DNA of 64,000 bases from Pyxidicoccus trucidator. Lineage in GTDB: Bacteria > Myxococcota > Myxococcia > Myxococcales > Myxococcaceae. The DNA lies in contig NZ_JAAIXZ010000003.1 of NCBI RefSeq assembly GCF_010894435.1, positions 1 through 64,000 of the forward strand, written 5' to 3'. Of the stretch, positions 17,859 through 26,864 are shown one piece after another (positions within the stretch are counted from its first letter, which is position 1; each line of letters opens with the position of its first letter). The position numbers were made by a program, and so were the translations under genes. The notes under the pieces are model-generated. The model was not told the DNA's origin. It saw only the letters and a program-made list of their open reading frames with translations, and searched no databases.

Positions 17859-19301
17859 CTATGGACCGCCGTCTCGAGCCGCGGGGCCCGAGGTGGCAGG
17901 GCGTTGCCGAGTCATGAAGGGGAAGTAGCACGCGCCCCTGTATTCAACGCCGCCCGAATCAGCACAGTCCTTCAGGTCCACGGGCAGCTTCGTCCAACAA
18001 CCGCCGTTGATGGCGACCTGCACCTTGCCGGGACAGCGGCCGTAGCCGTCCGGGCGCCGCTGCCCTGGGAAGGGTTTCGGTGGCACGTCTACCGCGATGG
18101 AGGGCCACACGGAGGGGGCTCGCTCGGGAGCCACCGGCGCCGTCAGGACGGAGTCCCCGACGGCCACGGTGCCGGCATCCTTCGTCTCTTCCTGCTGCGC
18201 GAGGTGCGACGTCGTGGGCTCCTCGGGGGGGCTCACGCTCCGCAGCCCCCCGGCGCTCAGCGCCAGTGCGCCTGCGAAGCCGGCGGCGGCGAACCAGGGC
18301 CACCTGCGCATGGGAGGAGGGCGCCGCACCGTGACGCGCTGGGGGAGGGGAAAGAGGCCCGCGGGCCGAGGCTCTTCTCCCGTGAAGAGCGGCGCATCCG
18401 CCTCACGTCCCGCGTTGCGCGCGGCCTGCTCGAGCGCTTCCGCCACCTCCCGCGCGCTGCCTCGCGCCTCGGGGCGGGGCGAGAGCATCCGGGACACCAG
18501 GGCGCTGAGCTCCGGAATGCAGTGGGGGTTGCAGACTCGCGCCGTCCAGTGCGCCAGCTCCTCGGTGCGCCAGAGCCAGGCCTCCGCCTTCTCCCAGGGG
18601 TGCGCGGACGGAGGGTACTTCCCGGTGACGAGGCGATAGGCGGTGACACCCAGGGCGAAGAGGTCATCCGCGGGCCCCGGGGCATAGGGGACGGGCGGGG
18701 GCTTTCGGGGGCCGAAGACGAAGCGCCACGCCTCGGGCGAGCGGTAGGACGGGGTTCCGGGAGGAAAGAGCTGAGAGGTGAGGGTGGAGGCGCCCAGGTG
18801 GTGTCCTGAGCCGAAGTCCATGAGGAAGGCCTGGCCGTCCGCGCGGCGGACGCGGACGTTGTCACCCTTCACATCGCGGTGGAGGCCTCCGGCCGAATGG
18901 GTGGCGTCCAGGGCGCGGGCCAGCCGGGCCAGAAGCTGAAGCACCTGCCGCGAAGACGGGCGCTGTGCCTGGGCCCAGTCATAGAGGGAAACGCCTTCGA
19001 CCCACTCCATGACGAGCCAGGCGTAGGAGACGCCCTCGTGGGGCTGCCAGTGGCCACTGTCCAGGAGGCGTGGGACGGCGGGGTGGTGGACGCGGGAGAG
19101 CAGCTCGGCCTCGCGCGCGAAGCGCGCATTCCCTGGGTAGAGGGCCAGCTTGAGGGCCACGACGTGCGCGGCCTGCTGCTCTGCGAGCACGGCGCGGTAG
19201 ACGACGCCGTAGGCGCCCCGGCCGCGCTGCTCCAGCAGCTGCCACGGGCCGAGTCGCGTCCCCGAGGGCAGGCTTGCCGGATCGAGGTAATCAGACGCCA
19301 T
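17859..19301 (-). CDS. Ser/Thr protein kinase, single-pass membrane (copy 1)
   Basis: A 480-residue PknB-type kinase. The ATG at 19301 has GAGG 8 bases upstream. Kinase motifs: GRGAYG loop (27-32), ATP-binding Lys51, HRDVKGDN (141-148), DFG (162-164), then GTPSYRSPE. A proline-arginine juxtamembrane region and one transmembrane helix (WFAAAGFAGALALSAGGL, about residue 345) follow. An outer segment ends with cysteines (INGGCW, LKDC, YRGAC), a tail shared by many myxobacterial receptor kinases. It is near-identical to the gene at 41328. The ligand is unknown. Confidence 0.9.
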   Translation of the reverse strand: MASDYLDPASLPSGTRLGPWQLLEQRGRGAYGVVYRAVLAEQQAAHVVALKLALYPGNARFAREAELLSRVHHPAVPRLLDSGHWQPHEGVSYAWLVMEWVEGVSLYDWAQAQRPSSRQVLQLLARLARALDATHSAGGLHRDVKGDNVRVRRADGQAFLMDFGSGHHLGASTLTSQLFPPGTPSYRSPEAWRFVFGPRKPPPVPYAPGPADDLFALGVTAYRLVTGKYPPSAHPWEKAEAWLWRTEELAHWTARVCNPHCIPELSALVSRMLSPRPEARGSAREVAEALEQAARNAGREADAPLFTGEEPRPAGLFPLPQRVTVRRPPPMRRWPWFAAAGFAGALALSAGGLRSVSPPEEPTTSHLAQQEETKDAGTVAVGDSVLTAPVAPERAPSVWPSIAVDVPPKPFPGQRRPDGYGRCPGKVQVAINGGCWTKLPVDLKDCADSGGVEYRGACYFPFMTRQRPATSGPAARDGGP

Positions 19302-19796
19302 GAGGTACCTCGTGAGGCGGTCCGCACCGCAGCCGAGGAGACTACTCGCGAGGTAGTGGAACTCCAACACCATCCAACGAGTATCCGCGGCGGCTGAAGC
19401 ACCAGCCGAGGACTTGCTGTGGTGACACGCCGGACACGGGCCGGGCGTGCCGCCTACAGCTCGCGGTCCGCCTCTTCCTGGAAGGCGCGGTACTCGTCGC
19501 GCGTCGTGTGCTCCAGCGCCTTGGCGCTCAGCTCCTGAAGGCTGCTGGCGAGGACCGTCTCCGTCCCGGCAGTACGAGCGTCGGTGCGGCTACATGACTC
19601 CCAGCGCGTGCGGCGGGCCCACGTGCACTTGAGCTACGAGGCGCCCTGAAGAGCCCCGGATGCTGCCCAGGTGTGGGGTGGGCAGCCAACGGACGCCAAG
19701 AGGCGGTGACTCCAGGAACCGGGGCCCCTGAGGCACCCGCGCCAACCCGGGGCGAGGGTCCTCAGGCGGCCCGCCTGCTCCGGGCTCACGGCGGGG
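19302..19796. other. Non-coding stretch with gene debris
   Basis: The first 70 bases belong to the duplicated kinase upstream region. On the minus strand, 19453-19560 reads LQELSAKALEHTTRDEY followed by RAFQEEADREL and a stop, like the C-terminus of an unidentified protein with no start. At about 19566-19630 the plus strand reads ERRCGYMTPSAC, vaguely like the end of an IS3-type transposase. Nothing recognisable lies at 19640-19796. Confidence 0.35.
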
Positions 19797-21005
19797 CTAT
19801 TGGCCTCCCGTGCCGGTGCTCCACAGCGGCTGCCCCGACGGCGAGTAGATGACCACGTTGCCGTCGTTCTGGACCGCCAGGCTGGAGCCCGGGTTGCCAT
19901 ACGTATTGGTGTGCCAGATATACCGGCCGAGGCCCGTATAGATGACGAGGTTGCCATCGGTCTGCATGTACGTGCCGTAGCCCGCCTGGTTCGCGGTTCC
20001 AGACGACCAGATGGCGGTATGGGAGGAGCCGGTAGGCGAGTAGGTCACCTTGTAGAGGCGAAGGTTCCCGTCCAGCGCGTGTTGGAGATAGAAGCGGGAG
20101 TCGCACGACCAGAGAGTTTGACCCCGGTCGAGGCCCTTGCCGGCGGGAAGATGGCCGCAGCCCCCCGGAGAAACCGCGTTCGTCCAGACGCGGCTGCCGT
20201 ACTGCTGGGTGGCTCCCTCCATGTCGCTTTGAGACAGGGCCGAGGTGTTGGTCCCGCCGCAATGGGGGTACATCATGATGGAGCCGCTATCGTAGGGAGT
20301 GATGGGCCGTCCCCCTCCGCTCTCCGTGCACGAGGAGCCGGCCTGGCTGAACTCGTGGCTGAATCCGAGCGCATGACCCAGCTCGTGCATCAGGAGGCCT
20401 GACAGCGGCCAGCCGGTGCCGGGGTTGAACGCCACGCTGTAGATGGTGAGCGTGCGAAGCTCACGCGGCGTGGAGGGAGGGAGCGCCCGGGCAAGGGTTG
20501 TCGTGCTGGTGGCGTAGTTGACGTCGAATTCAACGTTGGTGTTCGCGCTGGTGCAGTTGGCGTCCTGGCTCGGGACGTAGACGAAGTTGACGAGCGCCTT
20601 CGCGGCCCAGGCGGCGCCAGCGACGCTCATGGCGTTGATGACGGCCTGCTTGTTGTTGTTGAAGTTGTTGCTGATGCAATAGGTAATATTGAGCTTCTTG
20701 TTGTCTGGCCAGACATCGTCGGCGTACGCGTTGTACGGGAAGGCGGTGAGGGCGCCGTTCGGCGGATACATGCGCTCCCAGGCCTGCCGCAGCTCACCGA
20801 TGCTATACGCAGACATGTCACCGTCGTAGACGTACACGCCATCCGCTTCCTGGTGGACGGTGCCGAGGAACTCCTCGAACGTGACGGTCCGTCCGGCGGT
20901 GGTGGTGACCGGCTCGCCAGCCGCCTCATCGGGTGCCGCGTCGCAGCCGCCGCAGACAATGCTCATCGCCAGTGCGGCGCGTACAAGGGTCCTGGACTTC
21001 TTCAT
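19797..21005 (-). CDS. Secreted zinc metalloprotease with bulb-type lectin domain
   Basis: A 402-residue lipoprotein (signal ending SIVCGGC). The catalytic domain has [12 protein letters not shown], the H-E-x-x-H-x-x-G-x-x-H zinc signature of metzincins, with a Met-turn candidate [10 protein letters not shown] about 26 residues later. The C-terminal 110 residues carry three B-lectin repeats with the Q-x-D-G-N-x-x-x-Y pattern ([29 protein letters not shown]), the mannose-binding fold of plant and bacterial monocot-lectin domains. It is likely surface-anchored or released, with the lectin targeting glycans of prey or matrix. The start has GGAAGG. Element site 2 lies upstream. Confidence 0.85.
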   Translation of the reverse strand: MKKSRTLVRAALAMSIVCGGCDAAPDEAAGEPVTTTAGRTVTFEEFLGTVHQEADGVYVYDGDMSAYSIGELRQAWERMYPPNGALTAFPYNAYADDVWPDNKKLNITYCISNNFNNNKQAVINAMSVAGAAWAAKALVNFVYVPSQDANCTSANTNVEFDVNYATSTTTLARALPPSTPRELRTLTIYSVAFNPGTGWPLSGLLMHELGHALGFSHEFSQAGSSCTESGGGRPITPYDSGSIMMYPHCGGTNTSALSQSDMEGATQQYGSRVWTNAVSPGGCGHLPAGKGLDRGQTLWSCDSRFYLQHALDGNLRLYKVTYSPTGSSHTAIWSSGTANQAGYGTYMQTDGNLVIYTGLGRYIWHTNTYGNPGSSLAVQNDGNVVIYSPSGQPLWSTGTGGQ

Positions 21006-21321
21006 GGGTAGGTCCTTCCGATAGACGCGACGGAGCCGGGCCCAGCCACGCGCATCGGCTGCGTGCTCTGGCCCCTACCGTCGAAAGTGATGAGCCGGCC
21101 CGGCCGACAATGATGCAAAGAATCTTCGGGCCGCCCGAGCTCTGTGCTTTGCGGTGGAGACCCTGGGCACCTTCGGGGATGACCGCATCGGCTCCGAGCG
21201 GCACTCCAGCCGCGAGGGCGAGCTGCCCGAGCGGGCCGGTGAGCAGCTCTCCCTGAACATCCATTCGCGGGGGCTGCTTCGGTTCCAGCACAGCCGAACC
21301 CGCCCCCGAGCTTCGAGCGGG
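21006..21321. other. Intergenic region between metalloprotease and TPR-CHAT copy 2
   Basis: Contains the upstream region of the metalloprotease gene (both neighbours are on the minus strand) with the GCATCAT-N13-GGCTC element. The rest shows no open frame with recognisable similarity. Confidence 0.5.
21092..21122 (-). promoter_or_regulatory. GCATCAT-N13-GGCTC element, site 2
   Basis: Minus strand: TTCTTTGCATCAT, 13 bases, GGCTCATC, about 87 bp upstream of the metalloprotease ATG. It shares the flanking GGCTCATC with site 1. Confidence 0.5.
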
Positions 21322-24255
21322 CTATGGCTTCGGCTCCAGCCCGTGCAGCGGAGCGTCTCGGCCCAGCGCGATGAAGGGAGCCCAGTAGTGCGGGTGGGGC
21401 TGGGTGGCCCGCAACCAGAGCATGGCCTCGCGCAGGGCGGTGGCGCGGCCCTGACCCGCGAGCAGTCTCTGGTAGTAGGCCTCCATCAAGTGCCGGGTGG
21501 TGTCGTCGTTCACCTTCCACAGCCCCATCACCACCGTCTCGGCCCCCGCCAGCACGAGCGCGCGGCGCAGCCCGTAGACGCCCTGGCCTGGCTTTACGTC
21601 GCCCCGGGCGGTGTCGCAGGCGGATAGCACTACCAGTTGGGTGCCCCACAGGTTGAGGCCCGCCAGTTCCAGCGCCGTCGCCAGCGCGCTGTCGGGCGGG
21701 GACTGGGGCGCGCCGGAGGCGGAGGGCGCCGGCGCATTCGCCCCCGCGAAGAGCAGGCCGGAGCGCAGCAGCGGGTCCGAGGGGCGTGGAGCAAGAGGGG
21801 CCTCGCCCAGCGCACCGAAGCTGCCGACGGCGCGGGTATTCGTAGAAGCCGGGGCGTCATCCAGAAAGAAGCCATGCGTTGCCAGGTGGAGGATGCCGGG
21901 GGTGGGCACTTGCAGCAGCCGCTGTTTGGTGGCCTCCGGGCCCAGGAAGAGCTGGGCCTGGGGCAGCAGGCGCTTGATGGCCTCGGCCTCCTGGCGGGAG
22001 CCTGGCAGGGGGACGAGGTTCCAGTCCCGCTGCGCCAGCTCCTCACGCCGCGTGGAGAAGAAGCGATCAACGGAGGTGGAGCGCTCGGCTGGCGCGGGAG
22101 CCTCTTCCTTGGAGCGCGCGGGTGCCTGGGGTGGGGCGCTGAAGTCAGGGTCGGCCAGGACGACGACAGAGGAAGCGGGGACAGGCTGCTGGGGGCGAGG
22201 CAGCAGCTCCTTGCCGGAGGTGAGGTAGGTGAAGTCGAAGGCCTCCACGAGGAAGCGCTCGCCGTCGTGCAGGGCGGCGAAGGGCACCAGGGCCAGCTGT
22301 CCATCCGGCGAGAGGAAGAGGCGGCGGGCCTTGCCCAGCAGTGGAAGCAGGGGTTGAAAAGCGAGCTGATGGAGTGCCTGGGCCTGAGCCTGGAAGGTGG
22401 CCTCGCGGTTGGCCAGGGCGTCTCGTAGGCGCGAGGCGGCGGAGTCGATGGGTTCGGCGGGGCCCAGGTCGAGGGTGCGAATGCTGGCGTCCGGGAAGAG
22501 CACCAGCGCCAGGTAGCGGAGGTGGGGCTCTGGGACGCCGGGCCCGCGCGCGAATGGACGGTCCTGATAGGTGATGAACTCGATGAGGGCACCGTCCCTG
22601 GGCAGGGCCTGGGCGACCCGGCCGACGATGTCAGCGGGAGACGGCAGCGCGGCCAGCGCGCGCAGGGGGGCGGATTGCCTGGCGAGGTCGGCTTCGAGGG
22701 CATCCCCCTGCGAGGCAAGCGCTTTGAGCTGTTGTTGGTGGGCAGTCAATGGGAGCGAGCCAGGGCCCTGGAGCGAGCGACTCGCCAGCTGGGTGCGCAG
22801 CCCGCGCAACCGCTCGAAGGTTTCGCGCTCCTGGGCGCCCAGGCGCTGGTAGACAGCACGGTAGATGTCCGCCGTCTCCTCGACGGAGCGGCCTTTGAGC
22901 AGCAGGGTGGCAGACAGGGCCATGCGCCTGATGCTGGCGTTTTCGGGGTGTGCGCGCAGCAGCGCATAGAGCAGCTCCTCGTCGGTCCGCAAAAGCTGGA
23001 GGAAGCTGGCCAGGCGCGCCTCGGAGAAGCCGAGTGCCTCCTTGCGCAGGCGCTGCTCGGACATGGCGAAGGCGCGCGTGAACAGCGGGACGGCCGCGCC
23101 GAGGCGCTTCTGGCCCACCTTGAGCAGGGCGAGGTGGTTGAGTGAGACGGCGACGTAGGGATGGTTCTTGCCAAGGGCCGCTTCCCAAATGGCGAGTGCG
23201 CGCTCGACGAGCGGCTCGGCCCGGCCGTACAACCCCTGCTCACGGTAGCGATTGGCAAGGTTGTTGAGCGAGGTGGCGATGCTGGGATGGTTCTTGCCGA
23301 GGGTCGCTTCGTTGATGGCGAGCGCGCGCTCGAAGAGCGGCTCGGCCCGGCCGTGCAACCCCTGCGCAGCGTAGACGTTGGCGAGGTTGTTGAGCGAGTT
23401 GGCGACGTAGGGGTGGCTCTTGCCCAGCGCCTCCTCCAAAATGGCGAGCCCACGCTCGTAGAGCGGCTCGGCCCGGCTGTACAGGTGCTGGGCCACGTAG
23501 AGGTTGGCGAGGTTGTTGAGCGCGATGGCGACGTAGGGATGGTTCTTGCCGAAGGCCTCCTCCCAAATGGCGAGCGCGCGCTCGCGGAGCGGTTCGGCCC
23601 GGCCGTACAGCCCCTGGGAATGGTAGAGGCCGGCGAGGTCGTTGAGCGAGTTGGCGACGTCGGGATGGTTCTTGCCGAGGGCCCCTTCGCCAATGGCGAG
23701 CGCGCGCTCGAAGAGCGGCTCGGCCCGGCCGTACAACCCCTGCGCACGGTAGATGTTGGCGAGGCCGTTGAGCGAGGTGGCGATGCTGGGAGGGTTCTTG
23801 CCGGGGGCCGCTTCGCCAATGGCGAGCGCGCGCTCGAAGAGCGGCTCGGCCCGGCCGTACAACCCCTGAGCATCGTAGAGGTTGGCGAGGCTGTTGAGCG
23901 AGGTGGCGACGTCGGGATGGTTCTTGCCGAGCGCCGCTTCCCGAAGGGTGAGCCCGCGTTGAAGCAGTGGCTCGGCTCGGGCGAAGTTCCCCTGGGTTTG
24001 CTGCAACCCACCGAGCAGGTCCAGACAGCTGGCGACGTCTGGATGCGAGGCCCCGAGCACCGCCTCCCGCAGCACGCGCGCATGTTCACCCTGCGCCACA
24101 GCCTCGGCGTACTTGCCCGCCTTTTCGAGTGTTATCGCTTTGTCATAGGCCGTCTGCGCTTCCTGCAGCCGTGCATCCGGCGGGTTCTCCCCGGCCGCCG
24201 CTTTTGCTGCACAGCACAGGGCCACCACTGCCATCCACACGAGAACCTGTCGCAT
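21322..24255 (-). CDS. TPR-CHAT protease-like protein, exported (copy 2)
   Basis: A 977-residue paralogue of the protein at 12771. The ATG at 24255 follows GGGGGAG. The leader is WMAVVALCCAAKAAAG. About nine 42-residue TPRs follow (A-E-P-L-F-E-R-A-L-A-I-x-E-A-A-L-G-K-N-H-P), fewer than in copy 1. The CHAT domain has the catalytic His in HLATHGFFLDD and the Cys in LSACDTARGD, and the same HPHYWAPFIA end. The TPR units are very similar to one another at DNA level, so unit number may change by recombination. Its substrate is unknown. Confidence 0.85.
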   Translation of the reverse strand: MRQVLVWMAVVALCCAAKAAAGENPPDARLQEAQTAYDKAITLEKAGKYAEAVAQGEHARVLREAVLGASHPDVASCLDLLGGLQQTQGNFARAEPLLQRGLTLREAALGKNHPDVATSLNSLANLYDAQGLYGRAEPLFERALAIGEAAPGKNPPSIATSLNGLANIYRAQGLYGRAEPLFERALAIGEGALGKNHPDVANSLNDLAGLYHSQGLYGRAEPLRERALAIWEEAFGKNHPYVAIALNNLANLYVAQHLYSRAEPLYERGLAILEEALGKSHPYVANSLNNLANVYAAQGLHGRAEPLFERALAINEATLGKNHPSIATSLNNLANRYREQGLYGRAEPLVERALAIWEAALGKNHPYVAVSLNHLALLKVGQKRLGAAVPLFTRAFAMSEQRLRKEALGFSEARLASFLQLLRTDEELLYALLRAHPENASIRRMALSATLLLKGRSVEETADIYRAVYQRLGAQERETFERLRGLRTQLASRSLQGPGSLPLTAHQQQLKALASQGDALEADLARQSAPLRALAALPSPADIVGRVAQALPRDGALIEFITYQDRPFARGPGVPEPHLRYLALVLFPDASIRTLDLGPAEPIDSAASRLRDALANREATFQAQAQALHQLAFQPLLPLLGKARRLFLSPDGQLALVPFAALHDGERFLVEAFDFTYLTSGKELLPRPQQPVPASSVVVLADPDFSAPPQAPARSKEEAPAPAERSTSVDRFFSTRREELAQRDWNLVPLPGSRQEAEAIKRLLPQAQLFLGPEATKQRLLQVPTPGILHLATHGFFLDDAPASTNTRAVGSFGALGEAPLAPRPSDPLLRSGLLFAGANAPAPSASGAPQSPPDSALATALELAGLNLWGTQLVVLSACDTARGDVKPGQGVYGLRRALVLAGAETVVMGLWKVNDDTTRHLMEAYYQRLLAGQGRATALREAMLWLRATQPHPHYWAPFIALGRDAPLHGLEPKP

Positions 24256-24311
24256 GTCTCCCCCTTGGGCCCACAATACGGCCATCCACCGTTCAACAGC
24301 CTCCACCCCAA

Positions 24312-24343
24312 GAGCCGGTGACCCGCAAAGTCATGCAAGAACA
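24312..24343 (-). promoter_or_regulatory. GCATCAT-N13-GGCTC element, site 4 (GCATGAC variant)
   Basis: Minus strand: GTTCTTGCATGAC, 13 bases, GGCTC, 57 bp upstream of the TPR-CHAT copy 2 ATG. Two bases of the left half differ from the other three sites; the spacing is the same. Confidence 0.4.
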
Positions 24344-24520
24344 TCCGCGGATTCCTGCTCACGCCGCACCGTGGGGACACCAAGGGCGCCTATCTCCCTG
24401 GTTTTTCTGCATGAACGTCCAGGTCAGCGCATCGGTGGCGAGCGCGGGGCGTAGCTCCTCCTCGCGCAGGTCGTCCGGGTCCTGCCGCTGTCGCACCGCT
24501 CCGTGCGACACTTCCGGTGC

Positions 24521-25799
24521 ATGTTCCCCGAAGACCCACCCGTCGTGCTTGGCCGCAGTCGAGCCTGGCGCCTCCAGCTGTTCGCCTGGCGCGTCGTCAT
24601 CGCGCTGTCGGCCCTGTTGCTGGCGCGGTCGACCGAGGACCTCTCCATGCCCGGCGCGCTGCGCTGGACGCTGGTGGGCGTGGTCGCGCTGCTCGCGGTG
24701 AGGCCGTCATGGGACCTCAGCCGCACCGTGAGCCTCGACTCCCTTTATCTGGAGCGAGGCTTCTCCCGCCAGGCGTGGGTCGACCTCACCTCCGTGCAGC
24801 TCGGGCCCCGCGAGAGCCCGCGGCGGGGGCCCTCCCTCGGGAGCGTCACGCTGCACTTCAAGGGCCATTTCGGCGACAAAGCCGTGTCCTTCGGGCGCGA
24901 ATGGCCGCTGGAGAAACTCCTGGAGGTAGCGCTCTCACGCGCGTCGCTGTGCGTGCAGCTCTCGCGGGCACGCGAGCGCATGGAGCGGGAGCAAGGCCTG
25001 AGCTTCGGTGCGCTCCGGCTGGAGCCGGACTCGCTCGAACATTGGGAGGGAGGAAAGCCCGTGCGCCGCGCGGCGCGGGCGGACGTGCGTGGCGTGTCGC
25101 TGGAGCTCTCCGACCACGACGCCACGATGCGCATCGAAGTGGCTGGATGGGGGACATGGCACGTCCCGCTCGGAGAGCTGAGGGACCCGCATGTGCTGGC
25201 CGCGCTCCTGGTGGGCGATGAGTTCGTTCTGAGGTATTCCGCGCCGGCCTCACCGCCCCCCGCCAGGACGGACCGGAAGTCAGGCGCCTGGCGAGAGCTC
25301 CCGATGACGTGCCTGGTCGTCATGGTGGGACTCATGGTGGGGGGGGGTAGGACTCCTCCACCTCGAGGAGCTGGCCCTCGAGGGCTGGGAGAGTCAGGGC
25401 TGGCAGCCCGTCCCAGCGGAAATCGTCACATCCCGCACCTGGGAGCATCAGCCCATCCGGAATCGGACGACGACCGAGCGACTGGGAGCAATCACCTACC
25501 GCTTCGTCTTCAACGGCGTCAGCTATACGGCGGAGCGCTTCACCGTGGACGGAACGAGCGCCCGAGACGCAGAGCGCCTCGTTCCGGGCCAGCGAGTCAC
25601 CGCCTACGTGCCGCCGGAACACCCCGAGCGCGCGGTGCTCGCTCCCGGCATGCCCCTCGTCAAGGTCATCATCGGTGGAGCCCTGGCCCTGACCTTCCTG
25701 GTGTTGTCGGTGCTGTACGGGCTCACCACCCTCGCCAAGATTCTCGGCTTGGACTCGTGGCCCTTCACATTCAAGGCCCGGGCGCGCGGCCGTTCATGA
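24521..25799 (+). pseudogene. DUF3592-like membrane protein split at a G9 tract
   Basis: Frame 1 (ATG 24521) encodes a protein with N-terminal membrane segments (VVIALSALLLARS, LVGVVALLAV), a PH-like middle part, and a third membrane segment TCLVVMVGLMVGGG, where it meets nine G residues at 25339-25347 and drifts into unrelated sequence. The frame one base on continues exactly from there: VGLLHLEELALEGWESQGW, ITYRFVFNGVSYTAERF, RVTAYVPPEHPERAVL, then a final membrane segment. That second half has the DUF3592 pattern. Eight G would join the two into one protein of about 425 residues. It is a frameshift, a sequencing slip or a phase-variable switch. Confidence 0.65.
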
Positions 25800-25818
25800 C
25801 ACCCGCGACACCCCAAGC

Positions 25819-26822
25819 TCAGTCCTCCAGGCCGGCGACGACCTGGTCGACCAGGGCGTTCAGCGCCGACTGCTGCCGTGCCGTGAAGTACGTCGGGGCC
25901 TCGTACCGCGAGACATCATGGCGCAGGTAGCCCATGTACGTGCGCGCGCGCGCTCGCGCTTCCGGGGTGGCCGGGCGCAGTCCCCGGGCGTGGTTGGACA
26001 GCAGCAGGTTCAGGCCCCATGCCGTCGCGTCGTAGCTCCAGCGGACGGGAGTCCGGCCGGACGCGGCCTGGACGAGGAGATAGGGGTGCTCGCTGACGGG
26101 GCCCTCGCTGGCGAGCGCCGCCGAGTAGAGCATGGTGTACGCCGAGTGCCGCCCCAGCCCGGCGTGCTTGACCAGCTCGGGGAAGTAGAAGGTGAGGGTG
26201 TTCTGGCGCAGGGGGTCCAGCGACCAGGACAGGTACATCCAGGTGGAGCCGCTGGGGGCGTGGATGGGGCGGAGGTCCGAATTGCGTGAAGCGATGGTGG
26301 CCTCGGCGGCGCCCACGTCCCACCACAGGTCCACCACTTCTCCCGGCACCCGGTCCTGCAGTCCGGAGCGCAGCACATGCAGGCCCGCCAGCGCGGCCAT
26401 CCACTTGCGCGCCTGGAAGCAGGGCTCGGGCGTGGTGTGGAAGCCCTCCACGCCCTCGCAGATGCGCCCGGCCCCCTCGGGCCCTTCCGTCAGCTCATGG
26501 AGCACGCGGTGGTCGTGTCCACGTGTGCGCTCGCCCGCCGGACGATTGCCGCGTCCGAGTAGCCGAAGTGGGCCAGGTCCCACCCGTCGCTGTTCACATG
26601 GCACTGCGCGCAGGCCGCCCGGAAGGCGGCGAGCCCCTCTTCGGGGACAGCGCCGGGCGGGCAGACCCCCACGTCCGCCGCGGGCCGTGCTTCCTCCTCG
26701 TTCGTCTCGAGCCTGAACGTCAGGGAGGGGCCGCCGGAGACGGATTCGAGGAGCACCCGCTCATCCACTTCGAGCTGGCACGGAGGGATTGGCTCGCCTG
26801 GGTGCTGTGCGCTTCGTACCAT
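25819..26822 (-). pseudogene. Cytochrome c-like protein, frameshifted
   Basis: The upstream part (ATG 26822) holds EEGLAAFRAACAQCHVNSDG, a C-x-x-C-H haem motif, and ends AIVRRASAHVDTTTA. Around 26500-26520 the coding sense moves to another frame: RVLHELTEGPEGAGRICEGV, then a long helical domain to the stop at 25819 (VDLWWDVGAAEATIA, WSLDPLRQNTLTFYFPEL, TYMGYLRHDVSRYEAP). The two halves together look like one exported haem protein, but no signal peptide can be found before the first half. It is probably inactivated at both ends. Confidence 0.5.
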
Positions 26823-26864
26823 CCGCCCTCCACCCTTCACCGGATCACCGAGCGGAGCCTCTGA

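Noticed and set aside
24390..24440. A fifth GCATCAT-type element (TTTTTCTGCATGAA at about 24403)
   Set aside because: The right half GGCTC is absent at 13 bases; only the left half is similar.
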